A stretch of 64,000 bases of DNA, taken from IMG/VR virus record IMGVR_UViG_3300032282_005530, positions 18,366 to 82,365 of that record; one strand, 5' to 3'. The position numbers and the translations under genes were made by a program. Under the pieces are notes generated by a model that saw nothing but the letters and a program-made list of their open reading frames with translations, was not told where the DNA came from and searched no databases. Below are positions 28,526-37,170 of the stretch, in pieces. How positions within the stretch are numbered: the first letter of the stretch is position 1; each line of letters begins with the position of its first letter. The DNA is from a virus.

Positions 28526-29723
28526 TCAATACTTGAACAAATTTTTGTACTTGTTTTTGTTCCGCAAATTCTTCTAAAATATATTCTTTTAATTTCCTTG
28601 CTGGAGCAAGAGCAGCACCATAGTTCTTTTGTACTTTTCTCATAGCGTCCATGACACTACTTTCTTTAACAAAGCACCACTGACTATCTGCTTGTATCAC
28701 GCCTTCCCAAACTGCTTCTTTGTTTACATTTGCCAAATCAAAATCGATACTTGTAAAATGATTTCTCATTCTTACCTTGCCGTCTTCTTTAAGCGGTGCA
28801 AGTAGAAAATCAACATGACCACTCCACTTAGGAGCGATTACCGGAAGTCCATTGCATACCGCTTCGAACAATGGTAATCCAAATCCTTCTCCGTGGGTTG
28901 TTGATACAATTGCCTTAATTTTTGGATGAGTATAAAGAGATTGCATTTCTTCATCGCTCATATTACCATGAAGGAGATATACTTTGCATTTTGCATCTGT
29001 AAATTCCTTCTTTAGTAGTTCAATTCTTTTTTCGCACATCAATCTGTCAGCGATACAGTTTTTGGCAAAGTTCAACTTCAAAACCAACCCAACATCAGCA
29101 TCATTTTTAAACTCTTTTAAAAAGGCTTTGATAGTTGTTTCGACATTTTTCCTTGGTCCCCACTGTGCAACAGAAAGGAAGTTAAAATCGGTTTTTAAAT
29201 CGAGATTAATTTCTTTTTGTTCTAATTTCTTAACCGGAAAATGAACCACTTCAACTGGAGTTGTATTTTTAAAATCTATTACTTGACCTGTTTGTGGGTG
29301 TTGTAATTTATACTCTGTTACATCAAATATCTGCTTCGAATGATTGGATACAACAATAATTTTATCCATTAATCTTGCTTTATCAATCCACTGTGGAGAA
29401 ACTTTTGTTGTTTCAATACCAGCTGTATATCCGATATTTACAGCCGCTATTTTTTCAAATTCGTTTGGTATAGTGATCTGAATACTTATATCAAATGGAC
29501 CTTTTTGTTGAATGTATCCATGAGTTTTGGCCATTAATCCTGCAAGCCATTCTGTTTCTTGTGATTGTTCAATTGTCCAACCGGTTTTTCCCCAAGGAAT
29601 ATTAACAAGATATATGTCGAATAGGTCTTCTCTTGTTCGTAGAGAACGAAGTGCAAATCTCGCTTGTTCTCCGTAACCACTTAAAGATAAAGCTGGTCCT
29701 TTTACTAAAACTTTCTTTCTCAT
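28491..29723 (-). CDS. GT4-family (group 1) glycosyltransferase
   Basis: This is a 410-residue GT-B fold enzyme: N-terminal GPALSLSGYGEQARFALRSL, central FLSVAQWGPRKNVETTIKAF (donor-domain start), and the E-x7-E type region HGEGFGLPLFEAVCNGLPVIAP in the C-terminal donor-binding domain. Retaining GT4 enzymes use nucleotide sugars such as GDP-mannose. It overlaps the next GT4 gene upstream by 4 nt. The base composition is a little less AT-rich than the GT2 and GT10 genes, hinting at a different acquisition history. Confidence 0.82.
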   Translation of the reverse strand: MRKKVLVKGPALSLSGYGEQARFALRSLRTREDLFDIYLVNIPWGKTGWTIEQSQETEWLAGLMAKTHGYIQQKGPFDISIQITIPNEFEKIAAVNIGYTAGIETTKVSPQWIDKARLMDKIIVVSNHSKQIFDVTEYKLQHPQTGQVIDFKNTTPVEVVHFPVKKLEQKEINLDLKTDFNFLSVAQWGPRKNVETTIKAFLKEFKNDADVGLVLKLNFAKNCIADRLMCEKRIELLKKEFTDAKCKVYLLHGNMSDEEMQSLYTHPKIKAIVSTTHGEGFGLPLFEAVCNGLPVIAPKWSGHVDFLLAPLKEDGKVRMRNHFTSIDFDLANVNKEAVWEGVIQADSQWCFVKESSVMDAMRKVQKNYGAALAPARKLKEYILEEFAEQKQVQKFVQVLNGKSDGTEIIL

Positions 29724-30985
29724 GCGATCTCCTTAAAGGTCCAACGAGCATAATTTTTTCTATTTTCCCATGAACCACGCTCATTATACATTTTTGTAAA
29801 GATTTCATCCCACTTATTCATAAGAGTTGCAGTATTATAGTTTATTTGTAAATGATTTCTGCCGGCAGTTCCAAGTGCGCGTCTTTCTTGCTCGCTCATA
29901 TTATAAATTTTTAATAGAGCATTTATAAAATCATCTTTATTTACTCGATCTTCATAAATAAATGGAACTTCTTGAGAGCCAACAATCATTTGTGAAACAA
30001 TTGGCAATTCAACACCAAAATAATTTCCATTTTCATCTTTTACTTGTTCTTGTAGTCCACCGGTTCTTGGAACGATTATTGGAGTTTCACATGCTAAACT
30101 TTCCATGGTTGAAAGACCAAATCCTTCGGCATCAGATAGGCTTACTGTTACGTCGGCAAGATTATACATCGCTGCTAAATCTAATGGACCTACTCTTGAA
30201 GGAGAGAACATAACTTCTCCATTTGACAAACCTAATTCTGCGATGATTGCTTCAAGATTTGGCCCATGTACATCTTTAGGATCTGTGTGCATCAATAGTT
30301 TGGCTTTATCTTTTCCTACAATTTTTAGGAAATCAGCAAACCACCATACAACACTTCCAGGATTTTTTCTACGAGCATTTCTACTGTTCCAAAATACAGT
30401 AAATTTTTTAACCGGGTCTTTTGGAAAGATCATCTTTCTAAAATTATTTATTTGTTCCTCGGGCATCCTTTTAAACATATCCATGTCGACCGAATGAGGA
30501 ACATAATGTGTTTCTACTTCTGGGGCCACATTTCTAACAATATCATCTGTTACTTTTGATATTGTTGCTATTATATCGTTAGACACATAAAAAGGTTTAT
30601 TGAATTTTGGATATGGATAATTGTCCCATACATGATAATAAATCATGGGAACATTGCAACGAATTTCGTCTTCTATTTCCCATAACCAACCATAAAAACG
30701 AGGATCTGTCATAAACCAAAGAATATCTGGTTTTTGTTGCTTTAAAATTTGTCTTATAAGATCTTGCGTACCATATCCATCAACTGGGACTATGATAAAA
30801 TCATCGCCCCATTCATGGGTTTTTTGTGGGCGATAATCATTGTGCTTCATCGCACCACCAAGGCATATGAAAGAATACTTACCAGTCTTTAACATCGCCT
30901 CGATCATATATCTGGTTTGAGTTCCAACACCAGAAGGCGATAATGGATGATCTGATATTGTTAATATCTTAATTTTTTTATTCAT
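29720..30985 (-). CDS. GT4-family (group 1) glycosyltransferase
   Basis: This is a 421-residue GT-B protein: ISDHPLSPSGVGTQTRYMIEAML at the N-terminus (GGxxT-type acceptor loop), KFTVFWNSRNARRKNPGSVVWWF at the second domain, and VSLSDAEGFGLSTMESLACETPIIVPRTGG carrying the two catalytic/nucleotide-binding glutamates. It is at the 5' end of the glycosylation block; only 9 nt separate it from the nuclease gene upstream, so transcription is shared. It probably builds the first or core sugar links. Confidence 0.82.
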   Translation of the reverse strand: MNKKIKILTISDHPLSPSGVGTQTRYMIEAMLKTGKYSFICLGGAMKHNDYRPQKTHEWGDDFIIVPVDGYGTQDLIRQILKQQKPDILWFMTDPRFYGWLWEIEDEIRCNVPMIYYHVWDNYPYPKFNKPFYVSNDIIATISKVTDDIVRNVAPEVETHYVPHSVDMDMFKRMPEEQINNFRKMIFPKDPVKKFTVFWNSRNARRKNPGSVVWWFADFLKIVGKDKAKLLMHTDPKDVHGPNLEAIIAELGLSNGEVMFSPSRVGPLDLAAMYNLADVTVSLSDAEGFGLSTMESLACETPIIVPRTGGLQEQVKDENGNYFGVELPIVSQMIVGSQEVPFIYEDRVNKDDFINALLKIYNMSEQERRALGTAGRNHLQINYNTATLMNKWDEIFTKMYNERGSWENRKNYARWTFKEIA

Positions 30986-30994
30986 TAAACTTCC

Positions 30995-31804
30995 TCAAGG
31001 ACAGTGCTGTGTTCTATGGAATGAACACGTTGAGCACGATAGTTTATTTTTTATAAACCTTTCGTGGTCAACATTATGCACACATTCTTGTAAAAGTTTA
31101 AGAGCATTATTTACTTTTTTCTCACCACTAGTAACGCGGAATAATTCTACTTTATCTTTCTTTGCTGTTCGCTTAAGAAGTCCGAAATGAGTTTCGATTT
31201 TATCTACTGGAATACCGTGTTTTTTCGAAAAGAAATGCTTATAATAAGTCAACTGATAAGTGACCATCGCATCACTTTTCTTTTGTGGTTCCCATCCCCA
31301 ACTACAAGTTTTCCAGTCGATAATATGATGAACACCGTCTTTTGTTTTTAGAACAAGATCGATATATCCTTTGTATTTATAATCATCAGCCTTATATTGT
31401 TCAATTTCTTCAAGTAAATCTTCTTCAGCAGAAAAGAATTGAAATTCACCAAAATACTGCTGTGCTGCTGGATATACTAGATCCACCAACTCACGACCTT
31501 GATTTTCAAAATCTTTTAGATCTTTTTCTGATATGCCTTCACGGATTTGTTTTGATAAGGCACTAATTTCTTTGGAGAAGTTAAATGAAAAGTCTTTTCC
31601 ATAATCAAAAGATCCTTCCTTCTCTTGCTTAAAGATTTTCTCGCTTGTTGAGTGAATTGCTTTTCCGAAAGCAGTATGAATAGACTCGCGGCCTGCGGCA
31701 ATACCATCAACCCGAGTGAGTTTATAGTAGAAAGGACAAAACTTCCAATCTTTGATTGAAGAATAACTAACATAATCAGGTTTTTTATTTTCTGTTTCAA
31801 GCAA
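30995..31804 (-). CDS. PD-(D/E)XK nuclease, Cas4/RecB-like with Fe-S cysteines
   Basis: This is a 269-residue protein. YSSIKDWKFCPFYYKLTRVDG supplies the first cysteine, GKAIHSTSEKI an H-type motif I, YKGYIDLVLKT and HHIIDWKTCSWGW the D...DxK catalytic residues, and LSCSTCSFHRTQHCP the three C-terminal cysteines. A 1+3 cysteine pattern around the RecB nuclease core is the Fe-S arrangement of Cas4 and AddB-like nucleases. It is probably a recombination or replication-linked DNA exonuclease; T4-type marine phages often have one. Confidence 0.8.
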   Translation of the reverse strand: MLETENKKPDYVSYSSIKDWKFCPFYYKLTRVDGIAAGRESIHTAFGKAIHSTSEKIFKQEKEGSFDYGKDFSFNFSKEISALSKQIREGISEKDLKDFENQGRELVDLVYPAAQQYFGEFQFFSAEEDLLEEIEQYKADDYKYKGYIDLVLKTKDGVHHIIDWKTCSWGWEPQKKSDAMVTYQLTYYKHFFSKKHGIPVDKIETHFGLLKRTAKKDKVELFRVTSGEKKVNNALKLLQECVHNVDHERFIKNKLSCSTCSFHRTQHCP

Positions 31805-31817
31805 CGGACACCTCTCG

Positions 31818-32498
31818 TTAGGTTCCTAGTAAGAGTTCTATTTTTTCAAAAACAGCAGGAGAAATCTTTTTAACATTGTCGTATTCACGACGAGCAAAAT
31901 ATTCCTCAAAGCAATTAGCAAAATATTCTCTCAAGGAAGTTGCGCCATATGGCGATACAAATAAATTTGGTGTCAATTGTGTTAGAGTTGGATATCCTAC
32001 AATTAGGTAAAGAAACTCATCAAACTTTTGACTAAATTCTGTATTACCGTAAGACGCGTCGGACACCTGATTGTACCCGTATGCCTTCAGCAAGTCAAGC
32101 AAAGCACGTCTTTTGCGTAAAAATTCTTCCTCTATCTTGCCATCTTCATATATATCCATACCATAAGTTTCTTCTACGCAATGTGCTATTTCATGAACAA
32201 TATCTTCGTAAACATCTTGTTCGTCATCTTGTTCAGGAAGAACGTATATCGCTCCATCTTTATAAAGAGCATTTAAATCTCTCTTCAACAAGAAATCATA
32301 ATCTCCAATATAAATTCCATCTAAATTTTGAACAAAATGCTCTGGAATAATAATTTGTAATTTTTTTAAAATGTTATTTAAATTAATGTTTTCCGGCATT
32401 TCTTGTTGCTGAATTACATTAATATTACCAAATATAGTTTGTTCTATTAGTTTGACTTGATACGAAGATTTAAAATATCTATTGAAGTTTCTGCTCAT
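31818..32498 (-). CDS. Gluzincin-type metallopeptidase-like protein
   Basis: This is about 226 residues from the ATG at 32498 (21 nt inside the longest frame). IVHEIAHCVEE is an HExxH zinc motif, and SLREYFANCFEEYFARRE supplies a downstream glutamate, as in gluzincins. The N-terminal half lacks matches. There is no signal peptide. It is one of at least four HExxH proteins in the window. The 3' end of the preceding small gene overlaps the start by 20 nt. Confidence 0.62.
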   Translation of the reverse strand: MSRNFNRYFKSSYQVKLIEQTIFGNINVIQQQEMPENINLNNILKKLQIIIPEHFVQNLDGIYIGDYDFLLKRDLNALYKDGAIYVLPEQDDEQDVYEDIVHEIAHCVEETYGMDIYEDGKIEEEFLRKRRALLDLLKAYGYNQVSDASYGNTEFSQKFDEFLYLIVGYPTLTQLTPNLFVSPYGATSLREYFANCFEEYFARREYDNVKKISPAVFEKIELLLGT

Positions 32499-32727
32499 TT
32501 TCAGCTCGCTCCATATCAAGAAGACATTGTCTATATCCTCTTAAAAAATTTTCCTGTGCTACAAGTAGTAAAAAATCTGGAAATTCTTTTGCTAATACAT
32601 CTACACACATTTCGACGTTTACTTCGCCGTTTTCTGGTTTTAATTTTTCACCAACATATTGAACAAACATTTCTTTTAGTGGATTATCTTTTTGTACCAC
32701 TGTTTCTTCTAATTCTCTATCGTCCAT
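32479..32727 (-). CDS. Conserved small phage protein
   Basis: This is 82 residues with a GAGGAG ribosome site just upstream. There is an acidic N-terminus, then FLLLVAQENFLRGYRQCLLDME, a helical segment that looks conserved in T4-like phages. No catalytic motif and no membrane segment are seen. It is co-transcribed with the metallopeptidase gene downstream. Confidence 0.55.
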   Translation of the reverse strand: MDDRELEETVVQKDNPLKEMFVQYVGEKLKPENGEVNVEMCVDVLAKEFPDFLLLVAQENFLRGYRQCLLDMERAENEQKLQ

Positions 32728-32746
32728 ATTATCTCCTCAAAGTATT

Positions 32747-33403
32747 TTATTTATTATCTCTAACAATTCCATGACAGGAACAATTTGGTATTCCTAGATT
32801 ATCAAAATTAAGCGAAATAATTTGCTCTTTTGATACAAAATTTTTCAATTCTTCACTCATTTTATATTCACCATTTTCAAATTTTATTAAACCTTTTTTA
32901 TAAAGTTCAAAAATTAATTTTTCTGCTGTGTCGTGAGAGTGATTGTGAATTTGATTTGATTCTTTTCTATCTTGTCCGGAACATAAAAATAGATTTTCTG
33001 GTGTGTTATTTAATTTATCTCCGTCAATATGGTGAATTATTTCGTGCTCTTCTAGATGTCTTCCTATTTGTTTTTCTATAACTAAAATATGCTCCATAAT
33101 ATATCTACCGCCTCTATATGGTTTTGAACGAGGGTGATCGTCAACCAAAACTGCTTTATATCCACCGCCCTGTTTTCTCCAACCTTTTCTAATATTTCCC
33201 AAGCTTATCTTTTTTTTTAATTCTTTTGATAATTTTTTTCCCCAATTAGGATGATTTTCACCAGATACAGAACACTTTCTACATAAATGCTCTTTTTTGT
33301 ATTTTGCCGTTATGTATTTAACATTTCTTTCTTTATTACACTTTTCACATTTAACTTTTATTATATCTTTCCAAGATTTTTCTTCTATATTATCTAATAT
33401 CAT
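32747..33403 (-). CDS. HNH homing-type endonuclease
   Basis: This is 218 residues. Two N-terminal CxxC knuckles (VKCEKCNKE, HLCRKCSV) precede an HNH core, HILVIEKQIGRHLEEHEIIHHIDGDKLNNTPENLFLC, with HH and N in the expected places. An AAGGAG site precedes the ATG. It is a free-standing nuclease in an intergenic position, typical of phage homing endonucleases that spread into sister genomes. Confidence 0.82.
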   Translation of the reverse strand: MILDNIEEKSWKDIIKVKCEKCNKERNVKYITAKYKKEHLCRKCSVSGENHPNWGKKLSKELKKKISLGNIRKGWRKQGGGYKAVLVDDHPRSKPYRGGRYIMEHILVIEKQIGRHLEEHEIIHHIDGDKLNNTPENLFLCSGQDRKESNQIHNHSHDTAEKLIFELYKKGLIKFENGEYKMSEELKNFVSKEQIISLNFDNLGIPNCSCHGIVRDNK

Positions 33404-33454
33404 TTCACTATCTCCTTTTTAGAAGTAAATAGTGAAATAAAATATTTTCTACCT

Positions 33455-34771
33455 TTATAAAATACGAGCCGCCAAACTTGCAACAGCAGATCTTTCACCC
33501 TTGGTAAGGGTTACGTGGCCGGCTAATTGTGTTGATTTAAATTTTTCAACAGCGTAGGCAAGTCCGTTACTTGTATCATTAACATAGACATTATCTATTT
33601 GCTCTATATCGCCCGTTAAAACGATTTTGGTGTCTTCGCCTACACGAGTGACGATTGTTTTTAGTTCGTGCGCTGAGAGGTTTTGTGCTTCGTCTATAAT
33701 CATGAATGCCTTGGCGATGCTGCGACCACGAATATAGGTTAGAGCTTCAATTTCAATTTGACCCTTCATCATATATTCTTGTAATAATTCTTTATCATTA
33801 CCAAGAAGGAACTGAAGATTGTCTTGGATTGGACTTAACCATGGCAACATTTTTTCTTCCATGGTTCCGGGCAAATAACCAATATCACGACCAAGTGGCT
33901 GAACTGGACGAGATACAATTAAGCGAGTATAAAGACCTTTTGTAAGCATTTGCTCTAATCCAGCAGCAATCGCAGTTAGAGTTTTACCTGAACCAGCTTT
34001 ACCTACAAGGGTTACAACTGGAACGGTTGGATCCATCAATAGGTCCATAGCGAAACTTTGCTCTCTATTACGAGATTCAATTCCATAAATATTATTTCTT
34101 CCCTTAAACTCACCAATCTTGCGAAGTGGAGTATCTTTATTTATAAATCTGGCGAGAGCAGTTTTGTTTGGATTATTATTGCTTATCAAAGTTAGATACT
34201 GATGTGGGTAGAGATAAGATGCTGCCTTGTCTTCTAAAAACATTTGCTCACCCTTATAGTGGCGATCAATAAATTCGTCATCAACAACAATTTCTTTAAA
34301 TCCAGAATACAATTCTGAACTACTGGAGATTACTTGATTTGAATCATATCCTTCAGAACCAAGACCTATTGAATCGCAAATAACTCGCATATTAATATCA
34401 CGAGATACAACAACAACTTTTTTATCTTGATTATTTTTCCATACCGCATATGCCGTAGCAATAATAACGTGATCTGGAACTGTCAAATCTAAATCGGCTG
34501 GAAAGGTAGAAGGAGAAAATGCAACAGATTTAAGAAGACCTTTGCCTTTTTGTAATCTTACACCTTCTTGTAGAGAACCTTTTTCTCTTAATTCATCAAG
34601 AATTTTAATAAAGTTACGAGCATTTTGTCCAACACCGTCTTGACGATTTTTATGTTTATCGACTTCTTCAAGAACTTTTAATGGAATATAAACATCATCT
34701 TTGCCAAAACTATAAACAGCATTAGCATTAGCCAAACAAACACTTGTATCTAGCACGAATATTTTTTTCAT
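33455..34771 (-). CDS. phoH: PhoH-like ATPase with N-terminal PIN domain
   Basis: This is a 438-residue protein: a PIN nuclease-type N-terminus (KIFVLDTSVCLAN, DGVGQNARNFI, VVSRDINMR) joined to a PhoH P-loop ATPase (GKAGSGKTLTAIAAGLEQ Walker A; FMIIDEAQNLSAHELK Walker B). PIN-PhoH proteins are probable RNA helicase-nucleases and are very common in T4-type phages. It is transcribed leftwards, divergent from the secreted protease gene at 34835, with only about 63 nt between the starts. The base composition is less AT-rich than the surroundings. Confidence 0.88.
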   Translation of the reverse strand: MKKIFVLDTSVCLANANAVYSFGKDDVYIPLKVLEEVDKHKNRQDGVGQNARNFIKILDELREKGSLQEGVRLQKGKGLLKSVAFSPSTFPADLDLTVPDHVIIATAYAVWKNNQDKKVVVVSRDINMRVICDSIGLGSEGYDSNQVISSSSELYSGFKEIVVDDEFIDRHYKGEQMFLEDKAASYLYPHQYLTLISNNNPNKTALARFINKDTPLRKIGEFKGRNNIYGIESRNREQSFAMDLLMDPTVPVVTLVGKAGSGKTLTAIAAGLEQMLTKGLYTRLIVSRPVQPLGRDIGYLPGTMEEKMLPWLSPIQDNLQFLLGNDKELLQEYMMKGQIEIEALTYIRGRSIAKAFMIIDEAQNLSAHELKTIVTRVGEDTKIVLTGDIEQIDNVYVNDTSNGLAYAVEKFKSTQLAGHVTLTKGERSAVASLAARIL

Positions 34772-34825
34772 TTTGTTACCAACTTTTCTTTATAATAATT
34801 ATGTATTTTAACCTGCGGCAATATA

Positions 34826-34853
34826 GTTACATATATGCCGCAGTTTTTTAAAC
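34826..34853 (+). promoter_or_regulatory. Inverted repeat over the start of the secreted protease gene
   Basis: An 8-bp inverted repeat, CTGCGGCA paired with TGCCGCAG and followed by TTTTTT, flanks the ATG at 34835 with about 14 nt between the arms (the left arm lies just upstream of this interval). It looks like a terminator with its T-run, yet sits across the start codon of the rightward protease gene; in RNA it would sequester the start. Rightward reading requires a promoter in the same short gap. The position of the left arm is approximate. Confidence 0.4.
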
Positions 34854-35587
34854 AACTATTTGGCATGATTTTACTAGTGATATTCTCTACTAGTTGCGGA
34901 TGTGTAACTGTATTAAATTCAGTTAATTTCAAAAATGCTCCAAGAGAATCGTTTGTTAAGGTTGAAATTCTCACTTCTGAATACGCCTCTATGGGCTCTG
35001 GAGTAATTATCAACCATATCGATAATTTGAACACGATTATTCTTACTGCTGGTCATGTTTGTGATTTTAACACAATAGCAATCAGAGTTTTAGATCTACA
35101 AGAAAATAAATATCCTGTTATTGGATTTGTAGTTTCTTCTGAAGACGATTTATGCTTGCTTATAACAGAAACAATAATACCAGCCAATCCATTAAAAATG
35201 GCTGAAAATGCTCCCGAAATAGGAGATCATATTTATAATATTGCTGCACCATTAGGATTACATGGTCCAAATATGGCATTAATGTTTGATGGATATTATG
35301 AAGGTGCTGTTCAACTGCAAGAAGAAGAATATAAATCTAGCGTTTATAAATTAGTTGGTGTTGGTGGAAGTTCTGGTTCTCCAATTTTTAATGAAAATTG
35401 GGAAATAATAGGAATTATTTCTCGTGGAGTTCCAGATTTTCAACATGTTATGTTGGCAACAAATCACGAAAGAACTAGTTTATTTTACAAATATTCTTTC
35501 ACTTATGATTTTAAAATAAAAATATTACAATCAAGAAAAATAAAAGAAAATTTTTCTGAAAAAGTAAAAGAAATATTTAATCAATAA
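34835..35587 (+). CDS. Secreted trypsin-like serine protease, probable lipoprotein
   Basis: This is a rightward gene in a leftward region, 250 residues. The N-terminus has a hydrophobic signal stretch (MILLVIFSTS) ending at Cys21, a possible lipobox. The trypsin triad is complete: His74 in LTAGHVCD, Asp105 in SEDDLCLL and Ser180 in GVGGSSGSPIF. It resembles HtrA-like protease domains without PDZ. It would act in the host envelope or periplasm. The start ATG lies in an inverted repeat and lacks a clear ribosome site (see the 34826 entry). Confidence 0.75.
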   Translation: MPQFFKQLFGMILLVIFSTSCGCVTVLNSVNFKNAPRESFVKVEILTSEYASMGSGVIINHIDNLNTIILTAGHVCDFNTIAIRVLDLQENKYPVIGFVVSSEDDLCLLITETIIPANPLKMAENAPEIGDHIYNIAAPLGLHGPNMALMFDGYYEGAVQLQEEEYKSSVYKLVGVGGSSGSPIFNENWEIIGIISRGVPDFQHVMLATNHERTSLFYKYSFTYDFKIKILQSRKIKENFSEKVKEIFNQ

Positions 35588-35588
35588 T

Positions 35589-35771
35589 TTATTTATTTAA
35601 TTTTTTAATTATCTCACGAGAAACTAAAACTTCTTTAAATCCACCGGGTATTTCTAAAAACGCGCCACCGTCATATTCAGACCAGCCTTCAATTATATAA
35701 ATTAACTCTTCTATTTCTTCTTGAGTTAGTTGATCTTTAAATTCGAAATCAAAAGTTACTCGCAACTTCAT
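35589..35771 (-). CDS. Small protein, unknown
   Basis: This is 60 residues starting MKLRVTFDFEFKDQLTQ at the ATG at 35771. The longer frame would start inside the terminator hairpin at 35800 and is rejected. A mixed alpha/beta sequence with an acidic centre is seen (LIYIIEGWSEYDGGAFLEIPGG). The stop is 2 nt from the convergent protease gene's stop. No family is recognised. Confidence 0.5.
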   Translation of the reverse strand: MKLRVTFDFEFKDQLTQEEIEELIYIIEGWSEYDGGAFLEIPGGFKEVLVSREIIKKLNK

Positions 35772-35796
35772 ATAATATATAGTCTTTAAAAAAGAC

Positions 35797-35820
35797 AATA
35801 AAAAACCCCCTTTCGGGGGC
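35797..35820 (-). terminator. Rho-independent terminator after tRNA-Gln
   Basis: On the minus strand a CCCCC-GAAA-GGGGG hairpin is followed by TTTTTT. It lies between tRNA-Gln and the small gene at 35589, and would end the tRNA-containing transcript. Confidence 0.8.
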
Positions 35821-35841
35821 AAATAATTATTAAGTTTTTGG

Positions 35842-35912
35842 TTGGGGAACAGGGACTCGAACCCCGATAAGTGGAATCAAAATCCACGGTCCTGCCATTA
35901 GACGATTCCCCA
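35842..35912 (-). tRNA. tRNA-Gln (anticodon TTG)
   Basis: The minus strand folds as a full cloverleaf: acceptor TGGGGAA/TTCCCCA, D-arm TGGC, anticodon loop TTTTGAT (TTG), T-loop GTTCGAG. No encoded CCA. It decodes CAA, fitting the AT-rich phage codon usage. Confidence 0.93.
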
Positions 35913-35921
35913 ATAAAATTA

Positions 35922-36503
35922 TTAAATATTATTAATTAATTCTTCAAACTTTTCGAATGATTCTCCAAAAATTATATGTGAATTATTTTTTATTTTTTCT
36001 CTACTCCAATTCCACCATTCTGATTTTAAAAGAATATCTATTTGTCTATCAGTAAATCTCTTCTTTACAACTTTTCCTGGATTACCAACAACAATAGAAT
36101 ACGGCTCTATATCTTTTGCTACTACGGCATGTGTTCCTATTACTGAACCTGTTCCTATTTTAACACCGGATAAAATTGTAGAAGATCTGCCTAGCCAAAC
36201 ATCATTCTCGATTATAATGTTTCCTTTAGTTAATAATTCTGTTGTTGTATCTGACTTCATATCTAAATCCGGTAGATATGTTGTTATACGTTTTATATTG
36301 TGGTTTCCTCCCAGAAAGAAAGATACTTGTGCTGCTATAGAGCAAAATTTTCCTATTTTTAATTTAGCCTGATGCTCAGTAGCTTGTTCGTAATAAACAA
36401 CAGAATTTAACAAAGAATTAAAACTAACAGTTATTCTTGTTGAAGAATCGATGTTTATTATGTGTGGTATATCTTTATGCTTGTGAAGTTCAACTGCCAT
36501 CAT
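35922..36503 (-). CDS. Hexapeptide-repeat acetyltransferase (CatB/Vat-like)
   Basis: This is a 193-residue left-handed beta-helix acetyltransferase: the hexapeptide stretch GKFCSIAAQVSF followed by GGNHNIKRITTYP-like residues (GGNHN), then IIIENDVWLGRSSTILSGVKIGTGSVIGTHAVVAKDIEPYSIVVGNPGKVVKKRF. This is the xenobiotic/CatB-type pattern used for sugars as well as antibiotics. The HDRN-like motif is replaced by NHN. It lies between tRNA-Leu and tRNA-Gln. It could modify the phage's own glycans. Confidence 0.8.
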   Translation of the reverse strand: MMAVELHKHKDIPHIINIDSSTRITVSFNSLLNSVVYYEQATEHQAKLKIGKFCSIAAQVSFFLGGNHNIKRITTYLPDLDMKSDTTTELLTKGNIIIENDVWLGRSSTILSGVKIGTGSVIGTHAVVAKDIEPYSIVVGNPGKVVKKRFTDRQIDILLKSEWWNWSREKIKNNSHIIFGESFEKFEELINNI

Positions 36504-36528
36504 ATATTTATAATTTTATATTAATATT

Positions 36529-36615
36529 TGGTGCCCCGAGCCGGAATCGAACCGGCATGACCTTGCGGTCGGCGGATTTTAAGTCCGCTGCGTCTACCTG
36601 TTCCGCCATCGGGGC
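36529..36615 (-). tRNA. tRNA-Leu (anticodon TAA)
   Basis: This is a class II tRNA: acceptor GCCCCGA/TCGGGGC with encoded CCA, anticodon loop CTTAAAA (TAA), long variable arm, and T-loop GTTCGAT. It decodes UUA. A strong promoter lies directly upstream (36628-36656). Confidence 0.93.
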
Positions 36616-36627
36616 AGGAACGAGATC

Positions 36628-36656
36628 AGTATAACACCGATCTCCCGGTCTGTCAA
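36628..36656 (-). promoter_or_regulatory. Sigma70-type promoter for the tRNA-Leu transcript
   Basis: TTGACA, a 17-bp spacer containing GAGATC, then TATACT and GATCTC. It lies in a short GC-rich island in AT-rich DNA and overlaps the stop codon of the SpoU gene. The TATACT-GATCTC stretch matches the promoter at 62386 (TATAAT-GATCTC), so it belongs to the same promoter family as the right-hand module. Confidence 0.8.
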
Positions 36657-37168
36657 GCCGCTGCCATCTGCTTTGTGTATTCAAAGAGCATAATGTTACA
36701 CGCTTGCGCCGTATTTAAACAAAAACCTATTCCCGGCATTGGAATTTGTACAACTTCACTGTGCTGGAGAATATCGGATGGTACTCCTGTTTGTTCGTTC
36801 CCCACCACAATACAGACCTTACGATCTGTCGGATACGCATAATCATACAAACTCCTTGAGCTGTCTGTTAATTCCGCTGATACAATATGAATATTATTCT
36901 CTCTGCAATAAGTTAAAAAATGATGTGGATTAGAAAACTTTTGAAGTTCTATGAAGTCACTTGTAGTACCTGAAAGCTCTCTTAGTTCTTTTGGTTCCGG
37001 ACAACAACCAATCAGATTTACTTTACTTGCTCCAAAACAAGCAGCGGCCCTTATAACATAACCAATATTTGGTTCATGTTTAAAATTAATACAAGCAACC
37101 TCTACTGGAAACTTAACAGAGAGTTTTTCTTTGTTCTTATATCTTTCTCGACGAGTTTCACCGCGCAT
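36653..37168 (-). CDS. SpoU/TrmH-family RNA 2'-O-methyltransferase
   Basis: This is 171 residues from the ATG at 37168 (GGAG 5 nt upstream; the longer frame is rejected). The SPOUT trefoil-knot motifs are EPNIGYVIRAAACFGASKV (motif 1), IVVGNEQTGV (motif 2) and IPMPGIGFCLNTAQACNIMLFE (motif 3, usually SLNVSxA). It probably methylates tRNA or rRNA. It precedes a tRNA cluster and its base composition is less AT-rich than its neighbours. Confidence 0.85.
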   Translation of the reverse strand: MRGETRRERYKNKEKLSVKFPVEVACINFKHEPNIGYVIRAAACFGASKVNLIGCCPEPKELRELSGTTSDFIELQKFSNPHHFLTYCRENNIHIVSAELTDSSRSLYDYAYPTDRKVCIVVGNEQTGVPSDILQHSEVVQIPMPGIGFCLNTAQACNIMLFEYTKQMAAA

Positions 37169-37170
37169 AT

